This document shows positions 36,660-47,695 of a stretch of DNA of 64,000 nt, piece by piece. Position numbers and translations under genes: made by a program. The DNA is from Dermacentor variabilis (taxonomy: Eukaryota > Arthropoda > Arachnida > Ixodida > Ixodidae): positions 53,122,115 through 53,186,114 of the forward strand of contig NC_134573.1 of NCBI RefSeq assembly GCF_050947875.1, in the 5' to 3' direction. Below the pieces are notes generated by a model. That model was given only the letters and a program-made list of their open reading frames with translations. It was not told where the DNA came from and did no database searches. Within the stretch, counting starts at the first letter, position 1, and every line of letters begins with the position of its first letter.

Positions 36660-37975
36660 TTTTTTCTAGATATGGGCTTGAAGACCGGCTCCGGGCTGGG
36701 CTAGCTTACGGTCGGCATTGCGGAGACTGGTAGCGGCCTGGGGACTCTGTAAGGGATGGTTGTCCAGGTCTCCACTGAGTCGCAATGAGGTAGTCGGCGA
36801 TGTCACTTGGGCGTTCGAATTGCTGCTGGCGCGGTGCGTTGAAGGCGAACCCTTGCAGTCCCATCTCGTGGTAGAGACATAGGCTGTAGATGTGGCCGAC
36901 TTCTCCGCAGTAATAGCAAAGCGGAGTGTAGTTGGAAGTGTGCCAAACGTCAGTCTTCCTTGGAATGCTGCACGGGGCAATGGGTGTGCGTGCTGGCGAT
37001 GGGGTTGGTGGACGACAGAACTGTGGCGTTACCGGGCCCTGCCGTCGGCGCGGAGGGGGAATTTGACGGCAGGCAACAGCGGTGTACGTCATTGCTTGCG
37101 GTTGAGGCTACGGCGACTGAGGGACTACAAGTGATGGTTGGAGCTCCTCAAGATTCGACGTCGGCAATCAAAGCCATTGAGGCTGTGATGAAGGGAACAA
37201 CTTTTGAAGCTGTTCCTGCATGATCGCTCTGATAGCCTCACGCTGTTATTGGTGGGCAGTGTTTGCACTCCGGCTGAGTTAAACTGTCTGTTCCGATTTT
37301 AGTGTTTCCTAGATGCTGGTTGCCTTGCGAAGGAGCTCTTCAACGGCCTTCGGTGGGCTTTGTATCATCCCGCAAAAAGTTATTCCTTCACACCAAGCAT
37401 GAGTAGGCCGACTTTCTTGAACGCCTCCAGGTCGGCATGGTGCAGTAGACGACTCATTTCTTCTGTAAAGATGGCAACGTTCTCGTTAGGTATCTGCACA
37501 CAGGCTTCCAACAGAACTTCGGCCCTTTCTTTCCTGACGGTGCTCGTGAACGTCCTCCAGACGTTACTGGGGAATAGGTTCCACGTTCTAAGGGTGGACT
37601 TCTGGCTCTGGAATCATGTTCTCGCGGCGTCTTCCAAGGAGAAATACACGTGGCGCAGCTTATCCCCCGAAATCCAGTTGTTGAAGACCGAGGTTCTTTC
37701 GAAAATTTTGAACCAGGATTCCGGATCCTCCGACGAAGCTGTCCACGGAAGGTAGGTGGCTCACTCTATTGTTGAAGCACGATGGGGGACGCTGGTACTG
37801 CCATTGCGGTCGTTGACTTGCCAGCAATCTTCCTGGCCCTCTCAGGCAAGCGTTCGTTCTCCGGGTGCAGCCATTGCGTCGTGGCCAATGACTTCGCTGG
37901 TCCTTAGCGACGTTTGTATTGTCGTCGTGGTTCGGGCTTGGATCACAGCTTTGTGCGGGCGTTCGGTACGCGAAC
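36660..37975 (-). pseudogene. gag: Ty3/gypsy gag of copy A2, broken
   Basis: A zinc knuckle CYYCGEVGHIYSLC lies in the frame at 36706-37092 with the same PQFCRPPTP-type proline-rich lead as A1. The N-terminal part (37660-38001) has RTPAQSCDPSPNHDD. The start ATG present in A1 (6774) is changed here: ACATGAACG has become ACGCGAACG near 37970. Several frameshifts. Confidence 0.82.
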
Positions 37976-37995
37976 GCACTAGCACCACCACAAGA

Positions 37996-38432
37996 CGTCA
38001 CGTGGTAGTGACGGTGTATAATACAGGGGTAAAACGGTGAAGCACAAAACTAACTTTTTGTTAGGCGAATTTGTTAACACAAAATCATGTTATACTTAAA
38101 TCACAACAATATCCAATGCGGTCGGCGATCGTCGAAATTGGGTCAGCGAGTCAATGGGGTCGGCTTTTAAACATCAGCCGTCGAAGATTCGAGAGTAGTC
38201 GCTGGTAACCGCGTTTCTTCCAGAAAGCTCGCACTCACTCGTAGTCATACTACACCCTTCCCGTCACGTATAGATGCAATAAGATTGCAAAAGGTTTGGT
38301 TGGAACAGACAGTGGATAGAACCTTAGGTGGTATTCCTGAAACTTTTGATACATACAGGTGCGTCTTGCACTGAGCGAAAAGAATTGTTAAACTATGAAA
38401 CGTGGTCACCCGATAAACAAGTGCGCGTGTGA
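37996..38432 (-). repeat. 5' LTR of Ty3 copy A2
   Basis: 437 bp with insertions relative to the 417-bp A1 LTR, including extra bases near 38230-38270. It aligns from GTCACGTGGTAGTGACGG to GCGCGTGTGA. Confidence 0.85.
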
Positions 38433-38523
38433 ATATTATTAAAAATACAACTCTGGGAGAAATATGGCAAACCATGAACATTTTCAAGCGGTCTTGTGGC
38501 CGGGGGCGAAACACAATGCCTCA

Positions 38524-39087
38524 TGGTGGTAGTGGTAGTGTAGCAGGTGGGGTTAGCCTGGCATACAGAGCCGGCAATTGTTCTGCCTGAGCCTCCTATC
38601 AGTGTCACAGCGTGTCACCAGGTGACGAAGAGCCCTGTGTCTCGAACGAAGGCAATGAGGAGTCGTCGCGCTTTCTTCCTGGTTGCCGCAGGCCCTCCGG
38701 AGAAAACGACGCCTTCAAATGTCCTGCGGCGAATAGCATTTTTTTGCAGGCTGTCAACCATCACATTCCTTTCTCTGTCGAACTGTTGGCATATCCAAAT
38801 GAAATGTTCGATCTCGGCGATCTCACCATAGAATGCACAGAATGGGGAAGCGCATCGTGCAGTCATGAATGCCTTGCAAACTTGTTTCGAAGTAGGCCAT
38901 GGTGTAATCGTTGTGACAATGATTTTGAGTCCATCAGAACCACGACGTCACGTGCGTAATAAGTACGTAGTTTTGGAAAGGCCGCGGTAATGGCGGCAAT
39001 TTCTGCTGTTGTAGACGGCACTACGCGATACAGGTGGCCAGACCAAGAAACATCAAGAGAGGGTATGCAGAATGCCGCTGCGAACAA
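38524..39087 (-). pseudogene. I-type LINE fragment (RNase H and C-terminus)
   Basis: Minus-strand frame 39087-38863: AAFCIPSLDVSWSGHLYRVV, STTAEIAAITAAFPKLRTYY (catalytic Glu) and VVLMDSKS (catalytic Asp). Frame 38866-38615: CASPFCAFYGEIAEIEHFIW, with C, C, H and C ligands, then DRERNVMVDSLQKN and RRLLIAFVRDTGL. The end of RNase H between the two is missing, so there is an internal deletion. A CCACTACCACTACCACCA-like end near 38525-38540 may be the 3' terminus. Confidence 0.8.
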
Positions 39088-39107
39088 AGCCAGACTGTCT
39101 GTGTTAT

Positions 39108-39330
39108 TGTTAGCGCGATGTGTAGAAAGAACTGAAACACTAGATTTGTTCGGTCAGGCTAAGAATAACGTTGCACTTCCTGCATCTTACTGACGACTTT
39201 TTTTGCAAGATTGACGCTTACACTTTTCCAACTTGTCATCAGATTTTTGCCAGTGGCCAACTTGGTCAGAGCGGGCGTATCTAGGAGGCATTGTAGCAAC
39301 TGGTGCCCGTGATCTTCGGCTTGAATCTTG
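39108..39330 (-). pseudogene. piggyBac-like transposase C-terminal remnant
   Basis: Minus strand: RSDQVGHWQKSDDKLEKCKR followed, after a shift at an A-run near 39197, by CRKCNVILSLTEQ, a stop, and CFSSFYTSR. This resembles the cysteine-rich end of piggyBac-like transposases: a GHW motif, a C-x2-C pair, LCLT-like, then CF..FH. One Cys of the LCLT motif is Ser here. No upstream DDD catalytic domain is seen. Cut-and-paste function is long lost. Confidence 0.55.
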
Positions 39331-39419
39331 GGATTGGATATTTTGAGAAGGAGGTCTTTCTGCTCGCGTGTTGGGTAGCCACTTCTTATGAGAGGCAACA
39401 CATTCTGCAGCAGCAGCAA

Positions 39420-40335
39420 ACGACTTTATTAGGGTCCTGAGGAGCCAAGTCGGGGCCTGCAGGTCCCTACCCGGCCGTTGGCTAGTCCCATGTCGGAACA
39501 GAGAGGCCATGCCTCTCCGCCCGTTCACGGGCCCTCTGGACAGCCAGGAGCTGGACGTCCTGTCTCGGGTCTGTGATGGCCTTCGTCCAGTCTTCTTCTT
39601 TGTTAAAGTCCTGTAACACAGGGCACTGCCAGAGCATGTGATTTAATGAGCTAAATTCAATGCCACAGTTTGGGCAGAGTGGATCGATGTCCTGGTGGAG
39701 GATGTTCAAAACGCCCCTAGAGGGGTACGACCCCGTCTGGAGCCTGCGAAGCGTGCTAGCCTGTGGCCTGTTGAGCTTATGATGGGGGAAAGGAAAACTC
39801 TGCCTATTCCCTCTGTAATGAGAGGTGATTTCATGAAAAGTAACCAGTGGATCACTGTGGACGAGCTCTCCCGAACTCTCCCGAAACACCATCCCGTCGC
39901 GGCATACGAAACCTCGCGCACGGTCGTGGGCTTTCTCATTGGGGTTCAGGTGACCCGGTAATAGGTCGTGTCCCATGTGAGCTGGGAACCAGACTATGTG
40001 GTGAACAATGTCAGAGGGGTGTTTTCCGTTTAGAATCCTGGCTGCTTCTTTGGCTATCAATCCCGATGCGAACGCTCTAACGGCTGCTCGGGAGTCCGTG
40101 TACACCGTAGTGCGTTTTGAGTCCAGTAATGCGAGAGCAATAGCAGCCAGTTCTGCCATATCGACCGAGGAGGTTTTCGGCGAGGCTGCCGACAGTTCTC
40201 CCCTATCATTGACCATGGCTACGGAGAACTTGTTGGCACTGGAGTGTCGCGCCGCGTCAACATAGGCCTCCGTTCCTGATATGTTTTTTAAGAAAGTTCT
40301 AGCCCTCGCTAACCTGGCAGCAAAGCCCTCGCTAA
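39420..40335 (-). pseudogene. I-type LINE, 3' half (RNase H, CCHC, 3' end), cut by a CR1-like LINE
   Basis: The minus-strand open frame (ORF end 39482) has AYVDAARHSS (Asp), DMAELAAIALALLDS (Glu) and TVYTDSRAAV (Asp), the catalytic residues of RNase H. Then HHIVWFPAHMG and a C-x2-C-x8-H-x4-C zinc motif (CPNCGIEFSSLNHMLWQC), ending LSVPTWD. A short 3' UTR ends with AATAAAG near 39430. The first 38 or so codons of the open frame are antisense of the 227-bp monomers and do not belong. The 5' half of this LINE continues at 45397-47695 beyond the inserted LINE. Confidence 0.85.
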
Positions 40336-40338
40336 ACT

Positions 40339-41301
40339 GGCAGCAGCGGCGGTGACCAGAGCGCTTCGTAAATCTGCTTGCTGCTTTACGCAGGGAAAAA
40401 AGAAGAAAGGTCGCTGTTATCTCGTCACGGAACGCCAACCACGAGGGCCATATCTACAAGCTGAACCACTGCATTGTACTTCGGCGCCACGTCACGGCAC
40501 TGCAGCGACATCTGGACACTGCTTGGCCCGATATAAGCCCAGCGATGTCTGCATGGCTTTCCACTGGCAGCAGCGGCGGTGACCAGAGCGCATCGTAAAT
40601 CTGCTTGCTGCTTTACGCAGGAAAAAAAGAAGAAAGGTCGCTGTTATCTCGCCACGGAACGCCAACCACGAGGACCATATCTACAAGCTGAACCACTGTA
40701 TCGTACTTCGGCGCAACGTCATGGCACTGCAGTGACATCTGGACACTGCTTGGCCCGATATAAGCCCAGCGATGTCTGCATGGCTTTCCACTGGCAGCAG
40801 CGGCGGTGACCAGAGCGCTTCGTAAATCTGCTTGCTGCTTTACGCAGGGAAAAAAGAAGAAAGGTCGCTGTTATCTCGTCACGGAACGCCAACCACGAGG
40901 GCCATATCTACAAGCTGAACCACTGCATCGTACTTCGGCGCCACGTCACGGCACTGCAGCGACATCTGGACACTGCTTGGCCCGATATAAGCCTAGCGAT
41001 GTCTGCATGGCTTTCCACTGGCAGCAGCGGCGGTGACCAGAGCGCATCGTAAATCTGCTTGCTGCTTTACGCAGGAAAAAAAGAAGAAAGGTCGCTGTTA
41101 TCTCGCCACGGAACGCCAACCACGAGGACCATATCTACAAGCTGAACCACTGTATCGTACTTCGGCGCAACGTCATGGCACTGCAGCGACATCTGGACAC
41201 TGCTTGGCCCGATATAAACCCAGCGATGTCTGCATGGCTTTCTACTGGCAGCAGCGGCGGTGACCAGAGCACAACGTAAATCTGCTTGCTGCTTTACGCA
41301 G
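40339..41301 (+). repeat. 227-bp tandem monomers at the LINE 5' end
   Basis: Units start GGCAGCAGCGGCGGTGACCA at 40339, 40566, 40793, 41020 and 41247; the last stops after 55 bp at 41301. Units 1 and 3 are almost identical, as are 2 and 4. The two types differ at about ten sites (GCTTCG or GCATCG; GTCACGG or GCCACGG; GAGGGCC or GAGGACC). So the array grew by duplicating a 454-bp dimer. Each unit contains CCGATATAA, a possible TATA-like motif. In layout this matches 5' promoter monomers known from mouse L1; that function here is inference. Confidence 0.95.
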
Positions 41302-41380
41302 GTCAGTTAACCATAGCTTTGTACTATTAGTGCCCTTAATCTGTCTCGCCTGCCGCTGCTGCCATTGAACCCTTGCAGTT

Positions 41381-42292
41381 ATGTCTAGTACGGAGTGCTC
41401 TGTCTGTGGAAAGCCTACCACACGCGATGAATTGACTCTTGCTTGTACTAAGTGCAACAACATTTTCCATGCTGGAAGCTGTTTCGATGTAACACAAAAG
41501 GTACTCGGCTCGAAAAGTGATACCTATCGGAAAACATGGAAGTGCAAATCTTGTCGGGAAGCAAAATGCGCTGGCATATCGGCAAAACGTTCCAGTTCAG
41601 CATACGAAGCAACCGATGTTGCCTTAGAGCTAGCGATGATAGGAGAAAAGCTAGAGAAACTATTACCGATAAGAAAATCTGTTCTCGTAATAGAGGAATC
41701 GATTCACCATATGTCACAAACGTTTGACGACATCATGAAACGTCTAGATACACAGGACAAAGGTATACAGTCGCTCAAGAAAAGAGTAGACAAGATTGAC
41801 GAAGGGCGACTGAGCGAAACACAGATGCAGTTACAGGAGGCCATCAATGAACTCGAATGGCGCAGCAGGCGCCTAAATTTACAGTTCCATGGTATTCCTG
41901 TGACACCTGGTGAAGATTTGCTCAGTAAAGTGAATGAACTTGCACCTGTTCTTGAAGTACCTTGCCTGAAAGATAATGATATTACTGCCATACACCGACT
42001 TCCCGCAAGGCCAGACAAAACCCCCGGTATAATCGTTCGTTTCAGTCGTCAAAGAGAGAGAGTAATGTGGTACGCCACACGTAAGAGGCTAAGAGACGTC
42101 GGGAATCGCGCTTCAATCCTAGAAAATATAACGAAACAGAACCGAGAACTTCTAAGCTCAACAAAAGACTGGGCAGCGGCGAACAACTTCCTTTGTGTCT
42201 GGCATGCGAACGCCGAAATTCTTATGCGGAAGGCCACTGGGGATCCAGCGACTGTTGTCAAGAAAGCCACGCGGTTGCAATCATTGACTTAG
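41381..42292 (+). CDS. LINE ORF1 protein with PHD finger, coiled coil and RRM-like core
   Basis: 303 intact codons, starting at the ATG 80 bases after the last monomer. Residues 6-58 form a C4HC3 PHD finger: C6, C9, C22, C25, H30, C34, C55 and C58, with the typical Trp at 53. Residues about 85-165 are charged and likely coiled coil (RLDTQDKGIQSLKKRVDKID). Residues about 165-290 resemble the RNA-binding core of LINE ORF1 proteins: RRLNLQFHGIP, ITAIHRLPARPDKTPGIIVRF, NAEILMRK. Such proteins bind element RNA as a ribonucleoprotein. It is the only intact LINE reading frame of this size in the window, suggesting a fairly recent insertion, but ORF2 is broken. Confidence 0.85.
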   Translation: MSSTECSVCGKPTTRDELTLACTKCNNIFHAGSCFDVTQKVLGSKSDTYRKTWKCKSCREAKCAGISAKRSSSAYEATDVALELAMIGEKLEKLLPIRKSVLVIEESIHHMSQTFDDIMKRLDTQDKGIQSLKKRVDKIDEGRLSETQMQLQEAINELEWRSRRLNLQFHGIPVTPGEDLLSKVNELAPVLEVPCLKDNDITAIHRLPARPDKTPGIIVRFSRQRERVMWYATRKRLRDVGNRASILENITKQNRELLSSTKDWAAANNFLCVWHANAEILMRKATGDPATVVKKATRLQSLT

Positions 42293-42318
42293 TAGCATTG
42301 CTCGTGTGATTATCCGAT

Positions 42319-45129
42319 ATGGTTGTCTTACCCCACCAGTTCTCTGAAAAAGTAAAACCACGAAATTTTTCTTTGTCTTTTCTTACTCTCAATTGTCGGT
42401 CTGCAAAATCAAAAATACATGACCTAGAACTTTTTTTCATCGCGTAAGCTTCCCCTTCTCTGTGATTATATTAACAGAAACCTGGTATGAAAAGGACTCG
42501 GAAATGTATGCGCCACCACCGTATGCTCATTTCTTCGTGACGCGAAACAACAAAAGAGGGGGCGGTGTATCTATCCTTATGCAAAAATGCATCATTGCCA
42601 CCTTGAAAGAGAGTACACATGTGTAACTGATGACTATGAAGCTGTAGCGGTCCGTGCAAATGAAAAAAATGTTTGTTGGCTTGTATAGGCCACCCGCTGG
42701 CAGCTCTGACAACTTCTTTAGCTTTTTTGAACGCTTATTATGCTTTTCAACTGAGCAGAATCTCACACTTGTTGTCGGAGGTGATTTTAATATTAATTTA
42801 CTTCAACGTGATTCTAAGCAAATGACTTTGTTATCGACTGTTAGTATGTATGGCTATGGTATTGTTCCGACAAGCGCAACGAGAATAACAGACACATCAG
42901 AGACTTTGTTAGATTTATTCATAACGAATACCATGCTTGAAAAAACTACCGCTGGCACCATAGCTTGTGATATTAGTGATGATTTACCCGTTTTTCTACT
43001 TTTAGACACAGTTTGCCGTAAAAAAGCAAGTAGTCAACACGTTTATCAAGATATTTCCGATGCAAACTTGACGCGATTTAAAGAATCCCTGCAGGATGTT
43101 GCATGGGAGTGCATATATGAAATCAAAGATGCAGATAAGGCATATGACGAATTTCTTAATGTAGTAAAACAATGCTTATCACGCAAGTTTTCCCACCAAA
43201 ACTGCTAAACGGACACACAAAATAAGAAAACCTTGCGTGAGCAAGGATATATACGATAAAATTAAAACCAAAGAACAACTTTACGCCACCTTCCTTAAAA
43301 CCAAGGACCTAAATGTATTTGCTGAATTTAAGCGGCTTAGAAACAACGTTGTGAAGTTGCTCCGGAAAGCGAGGTCGGCGTATTACTCTAATCTTTTTTC
43401 ACATGACACTAAGCGTACCGACCTAACCTGGAAAAAATAAACACTGTGCTCGGGCGTAACCAAGATTCCAACGAAATTGACTCAATATGTTACGGTAACG
43501 ATTAGGTTTCTGGTTCTGCTTTAGCCAATATGTTCAACAATTTTTTCATTAACCAATTCACAAGTAATGCAGTACAACAACACAAAAGTATACACAGACC
43601 TTACACTACCCCAAACACCATATTTTTTTGCCCAACAGACGCTCAAGAGGTAGCTTCCGCTATAACAAACCTTAAAAACAGTAGCGTTTGCTACGTAGAC
43701 AACCTGCAATTAGGACCACTAAGGTATGCAGTGCATGAGATAGCACCTCCATTAATGCACAATTTTAATCTTATCCTCTCCACTGGTATATTTCCAAAAA
43801 ACATGCAGATTGCAAAAGTAACCTTAATTTTTAAGGGCGGTGACAGGAATGTATTGAAGAACTATAGACCTATATCGATTTTACCAGTTTTTACCAAAGC
43901 GATAGAAAAGCTCTTGTATATAAGATTGTCTAACTATTTTTCTAAGCAGTCATTACTACACAATTTTCAGCATTGTTCGACGGAAACCGCGCGGATAAAG
44001 CAAAAGGAAATAATCTTAAAAACTTTTCAGACCATAATTTAACACTGGCAGTATATGTAGATTTATCAAAAGCCTTCGATTCATTACAGCATGAAATACT
44101 ACTTGATAAATTGCAGTCATACGGTGTACACGGCATTGCGTATGACATCTTAGCTTCTTATTTAAGGCATCGTAAGCAGTATGTATCAATAGGAACATCA
44201 TCTTCAGATATTAAATGCATAAAGATGGGAGTACCTCAGGGCAGCATATTGGGGCCACTTTTATTTTGTGTTTACGTTAACGACCTACACTCCTTTACCT
44301 CAAATCCACATATAGCATCAATTTGCTATGCTGATGACACTACATTATTAATCACTGGTAAAACAACTGACGAAATACAAAAGATATCTGATGAAACAAT
44401 GCCGCTGTTACTGGAATGGACAAAGTGAAACTCCTTACTTATTAATACCGCAGAAACAAAAGGAATACTCTTCAGACCAAAAAATAAGGTTGCAAATTTG
44501 CCACTGATTACACTTGGTCACAATGTGATAGAAATAGTAGAATGCATGAAAGTGCTGGGCGTATATTTTTCAAGTACATTAACTTGGGATGACCATATCC
44601 GCGAAACTCATAAAAAAAGTTCTGCAAAACTGCGGGTATGCTAAACAAATGTAGACATATCATTCCTCAACGTATAAAACTACTACTATACAACTTGTTA
44701 GACCTTTTTCTGTTATCCTACGCCCACCTAGTATGGGGCACAACAACGAATCTAAACAGATTGTTCCTAATTCAAAAGAAGTTTATGCGAATAATTGCAA
44801 ACGTCCCATATGATTCTCACACGCAGCAACTCTTTAAACAGTTTAAGGTAATAAATGACCATGATTTTTATAATTATCGTTTACTTCAGACATGCTGTTC
44901 GGCCACAAAAAAGAACAACTCTTTTTACAGCGAGATTTCAGAATTAAGAGAAAATATTGCCGTATACCCTACGCGTCACCATAATATTTGGCACATACCT
45001 ACACCTCGAAACAACTATGCGAAACAATCGATCGCTTTTACTCTCCCAGCTCTGCTCAATAATTTTGCCAACAAATCTGTAGATGTGTCACAGTTGTCCA
45101 AAAAAACAATGCGAGATCAGTTCCTGTGA
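42319..45129 (+). pseudogene. LINE ORF2 (APE endonuclease and reverse transcriptase), broken
   Basis: Likely start ATG at 42319. Endonuclease: LTLNCRSAKSK, then LTETW (catalytic Glu), RGGGVSIL, YRPPAG, GGDFNINLL (catalytic Asp and Asn) and TSETLLDLFITN. RT: NYRPISILPVFTKAIEK, YVDLSKAFDS, GVPQGSILGPLLF, and the catalytic YADD at 44327-44338. After RT: VLGVYFSSTLTWDDHI, RIIANVPYDSHT and the C-terminal end at 45129. Lesions: a shift near 42440, a TGA near 42627, TAA at 43206, a shift near 43440-43510, a shift near 43980, TGA at 44426 and a shift near 44630. No RNase H domain. Confidence 0.85.
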
Positions 45130-45396
45130 ACTATGATGCATTTATTTATCTATTTTTCATATTTTGCTCATTAATGTGAAATGCTCTTTTGTATTTGGCA
45201 AAATGCTTATGTTTCGTTGTGCAATCATTGTCCGTGCATATGTATGAAAGCAGTCATTTGTAAGAAAATTGTTTCATAACTACTGCTGCTGTGTAAAAGG
45301 GCAGCCACCTCGTCAAGCTACTACTCTCAGTAGCTTTTTGTGGCTGCTCCTTCCCTGTGTATTTGTTCAAGGAGAATAAAGTTCAATTCAATTCAA
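45130..45396 (+). terminator. LINE 3' UTR: stem-loop, AATAAA and TTCAA tail
   Basis: A stem pairs GGCAGCCAC (45300-45308) with GTGGCTGCT (45340-45348). GAATAAA is at 45374-45380, followed by GTTCAATTCAATTCAA to 45396. In LINEs a 3' stem-loop and short repeats are known to be where the RT recognises its template. Confidence 0.75.
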
Positions 45397-47695
45397 CCTT
45401 CGACCTTTATTGTTTGGGGGGTGGACATTTCTTGGAAAAGGGTCTACAATAAAGGAGTTCCTGGTCTGAATATCAAGTTGCGTGGTATTTCCCTGATTGA
45501 AGCTAGGACGGAGGCCTGCCGCATCCAGAAGCGTTCTGCCTGCTTTGGAGTTTGATAATCTAATAATTTGTGCTGATCTTTGTGCTTCTATTAATTCCCA
45601 AGTTGCGTTGTCTACTCTCAATGTCATGAGTTTCTCTGTGCTGGCCGTGATTGGCACGCGGATCACCCTTTTGATACTTTTGCGCATAAACGTGTCTAAT
45701 TTATCCATTTCCGTTTTCGTCCAATTGAGGGCCGCGACTATGTAAATGACATGGCTGGTGAGGAAAGCATGGTGAGCCCTAAGGAGCATATCCTCGCCTA
45801 TGCCACCTTTCTTGTTGGACACTCTCATAATTAATCTAATAATGTTCTCAGTTTTCGTGGTGAGTTGGGCTATAGTCTTATCGTTGCATCCCTTTCAATT
45901 TATTGAAAGCTCTAGTATTTTGATAGTCTACTCTCGGGATCGTGTGCCGATCTCTGGTACGAACGCTAATGGGCACCTGGTCGAGTGGGGTGAGTCCCCT
46001 AGCACCTTGTCTAGCCTGTCTGTACAGCAGGAGTTCCGATTTTCCAGGCGAGAGTGCCAGTCCCGTACCTTCCAAGAAAGACTCTGTAACATCCAGGGCC
46101 TCCTGTAGAGCTTGTTCGACGGTTGCCTCCGATCTTCCAGGACACCAGATTGTAATATCGTCAGCATATAATGCATGACCTACGCATAGAATTGCTGCAA
46201 GGCTTTCCGACTACTTGCGCATTGCTATATTAAACAGAAGGGGTGAGATAACTGCCCCTTGGGGAGTACCCCTGTTTCCGAGTGTGAAATATTCTGAGAC
46301 TGATTGCCTCAACTTGATGGCCGCCGTCCTGCTCTCGAGGAAGGATGCAACACAGGAGGAGAATTTAACTCCTAAGTTCAAGGCCGATATCTCCTGAAGG
46401 ATAGTCATGTGCAATTGTATCTAATGCCTTCGATTGATCCAGTGCGAGGACCCCTTTTACATATTTGCTTTGAGAGTCGATTATCTGTGTTTTGAGCAGG
46501 AGCATGACATCCTGCGTTGAAAGCAAGGGCCTGAAACCAACCATATTATACGGGAATAGTTCGTTACGCTCAATATGTCTCGTTATCCTGTTATGCACTG
46601 CATGTTCCGCTGCTTTGCTAATGCAAGCAGTAAGGGAGATAGGACGGAGGTTCTCCAAGCTAGGTGATTTACCTGGCTTGGGTATTAAGACCACTGTGGC
46701 CTTCTTCCAACTCTCCGGTACAACGCCCTCCTCCCATACTTCATTTAGCTCCTTCAATAAAGCTTGAATTGTTTTGTCGTCCAAATTTCTTAAGAGCCGG
46801 TTTGTAACTCCGTCGGGGCCTGGGGCAGACCTTCCGTTTAAATTGTGCAGCACTTCCCTGATCTCAGCTTCCGAGAAGGGGGCGTCCAGATCTGGGGCAG
46901 GCGCGCCCTCATACTAAGCGAGGGGAAAAGCCGGGCTTTGGCCAATTGGAAGGTATTTGTTCGCTAGCCTCCGAAATATGGAGGCCTGTGAGAAGCCTTC
47001 CATTTTTTCCCGGATAATTAATCGGTCTATGACTAGTCTCTGATGACATTTGGATTGTCCGTCGTCTAAGAGATGTTTGAAGAGGGTCCATTCGCCTCCT
47101 TTGCGCATTTTTTCATCCGCTGCCGAGCAGACGCCTCTCCATTGCTGTTTACTAAGTTCGGAGCAATGCTCCTCAATGAATTTATTGAGCTTCGCGATCT
47201 TTTTCCGTAGCCTGCGATTGAGTCTTTGTCTCTTCTATCTCTCGAGGAGAGAGCGCTTGGCTTCCAGGAGATGTGCTAACCTTGCGTCCATCCCTGGGGC
47301 ATCAAAATCCGTATCTATTTCCTTGTTGGCCTTCTCGACATCCATTTGTATCTGTACAACCAGTTCACTGAACGTGTTCTATACTGCCTCATCTTCACCT
47401 CTTATTTTCCTAAAGAGGTCCCAGTCTGTGTATTTATAGGTTTTGGGAGGAGCTGCTATTATTTCCATCCTGAGTTCTATTATCTAGTGGTCGCTCCCCA
47501 AGTTCTCCTGTAAGTTGGACCACGTGGCCACAGCATTTCTAGTGAAGCTGAGATCAAGGGTCGTGTCTCTGGCGACCGAGTTTCCCAGCCTCGTGGGGAA
47601 ACGTGGGTCTGAGACCAGCGTCAGGCTTAGGTCTGTACTAGCTGCAATTCTGCATTCTGCAATTTCTGTTTTTGAATTGAGCCTGCACTAATTGA
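45397..47695 (-). pseudogene. I-type LINE, 5' half (endonuclease, RT, linker)
   Basis: Minus strand from the right: endonuclease end LTLVSDPRFPTRLGNSVA and LGSDH (catalytic His, 47487-47495), the next codon being a stop. Linker frames at 46909-47439. RT: SAPGPDGVTNRLLRN, LIPKPGKSPSLENLRPISLT and LALDQSKALDTI (catalytic Asp), then GTPQGAVISPLLFNIAM, and YADD at 46158-46169. Post-RT: YVVAAL-like and NATWELIEAQRSAQIIRLSNS to about 45397. Several stops and shifts. The missing 3' part is at 39420-40335. The 5' end is lost near 47695. Confidence 0.85.

Larger units (their letters stand above)
32529..38432 (-). mobile_element. Ty3/gypsy LTR retrotransposon, copy A2 (heavily decayed)
   Basis: Same family and order as copy A1, 5.9 kb. 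LTRs lie at 32529-32935 and 37996-38432. The start TGTC of the left LTR has eroded to TTTT and the right LTR begins CGTCACG. The LTRs differ from each other far more than those of A1, so this copy is older. Gag, RT, RNase H and integrase segments are recognisable but scattered over several frames. No clear target duplication remains. Confidence 0.9.
40339..45396 (+). mobile_element. near-complete CR1-like LINE with tandem 5' monomers
   Basis: 5.06 kb. Order: four 227-bp monomers plus a 55-bp partial one, a short 5' UTR, ORF1 with a PHD finger and RRM-like core, ORF2 with APE-type endonuclease and RT, 3' UTR with a stem-loop, GAATAAA and a TTCAA tail. It lies within I-type LINE codons, which resume at 45397. 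I saw no clear target duplication. Class assignment (CR1/L2 group) rests on ORF1 type, RT motifs without RNase H, and the simple-repeat tail. Confidence 0.85.

Noticed and set aside
40352..41263. Four consecutive 76-residue frames, each starting GTG and overlapping the previous stop by four bases
   Set aside because: They mirror the 227-bp monomers and need GTG starts, which are not expected in a eukaryote. The overlap is set by the repeat period, not by translational coupling.
40339..41301. Could the regular direct repeats be a CRISPR array?
   Set aside because: The repeats are 227 bp head to tail with no spacers, in a eukaryotic LINE.
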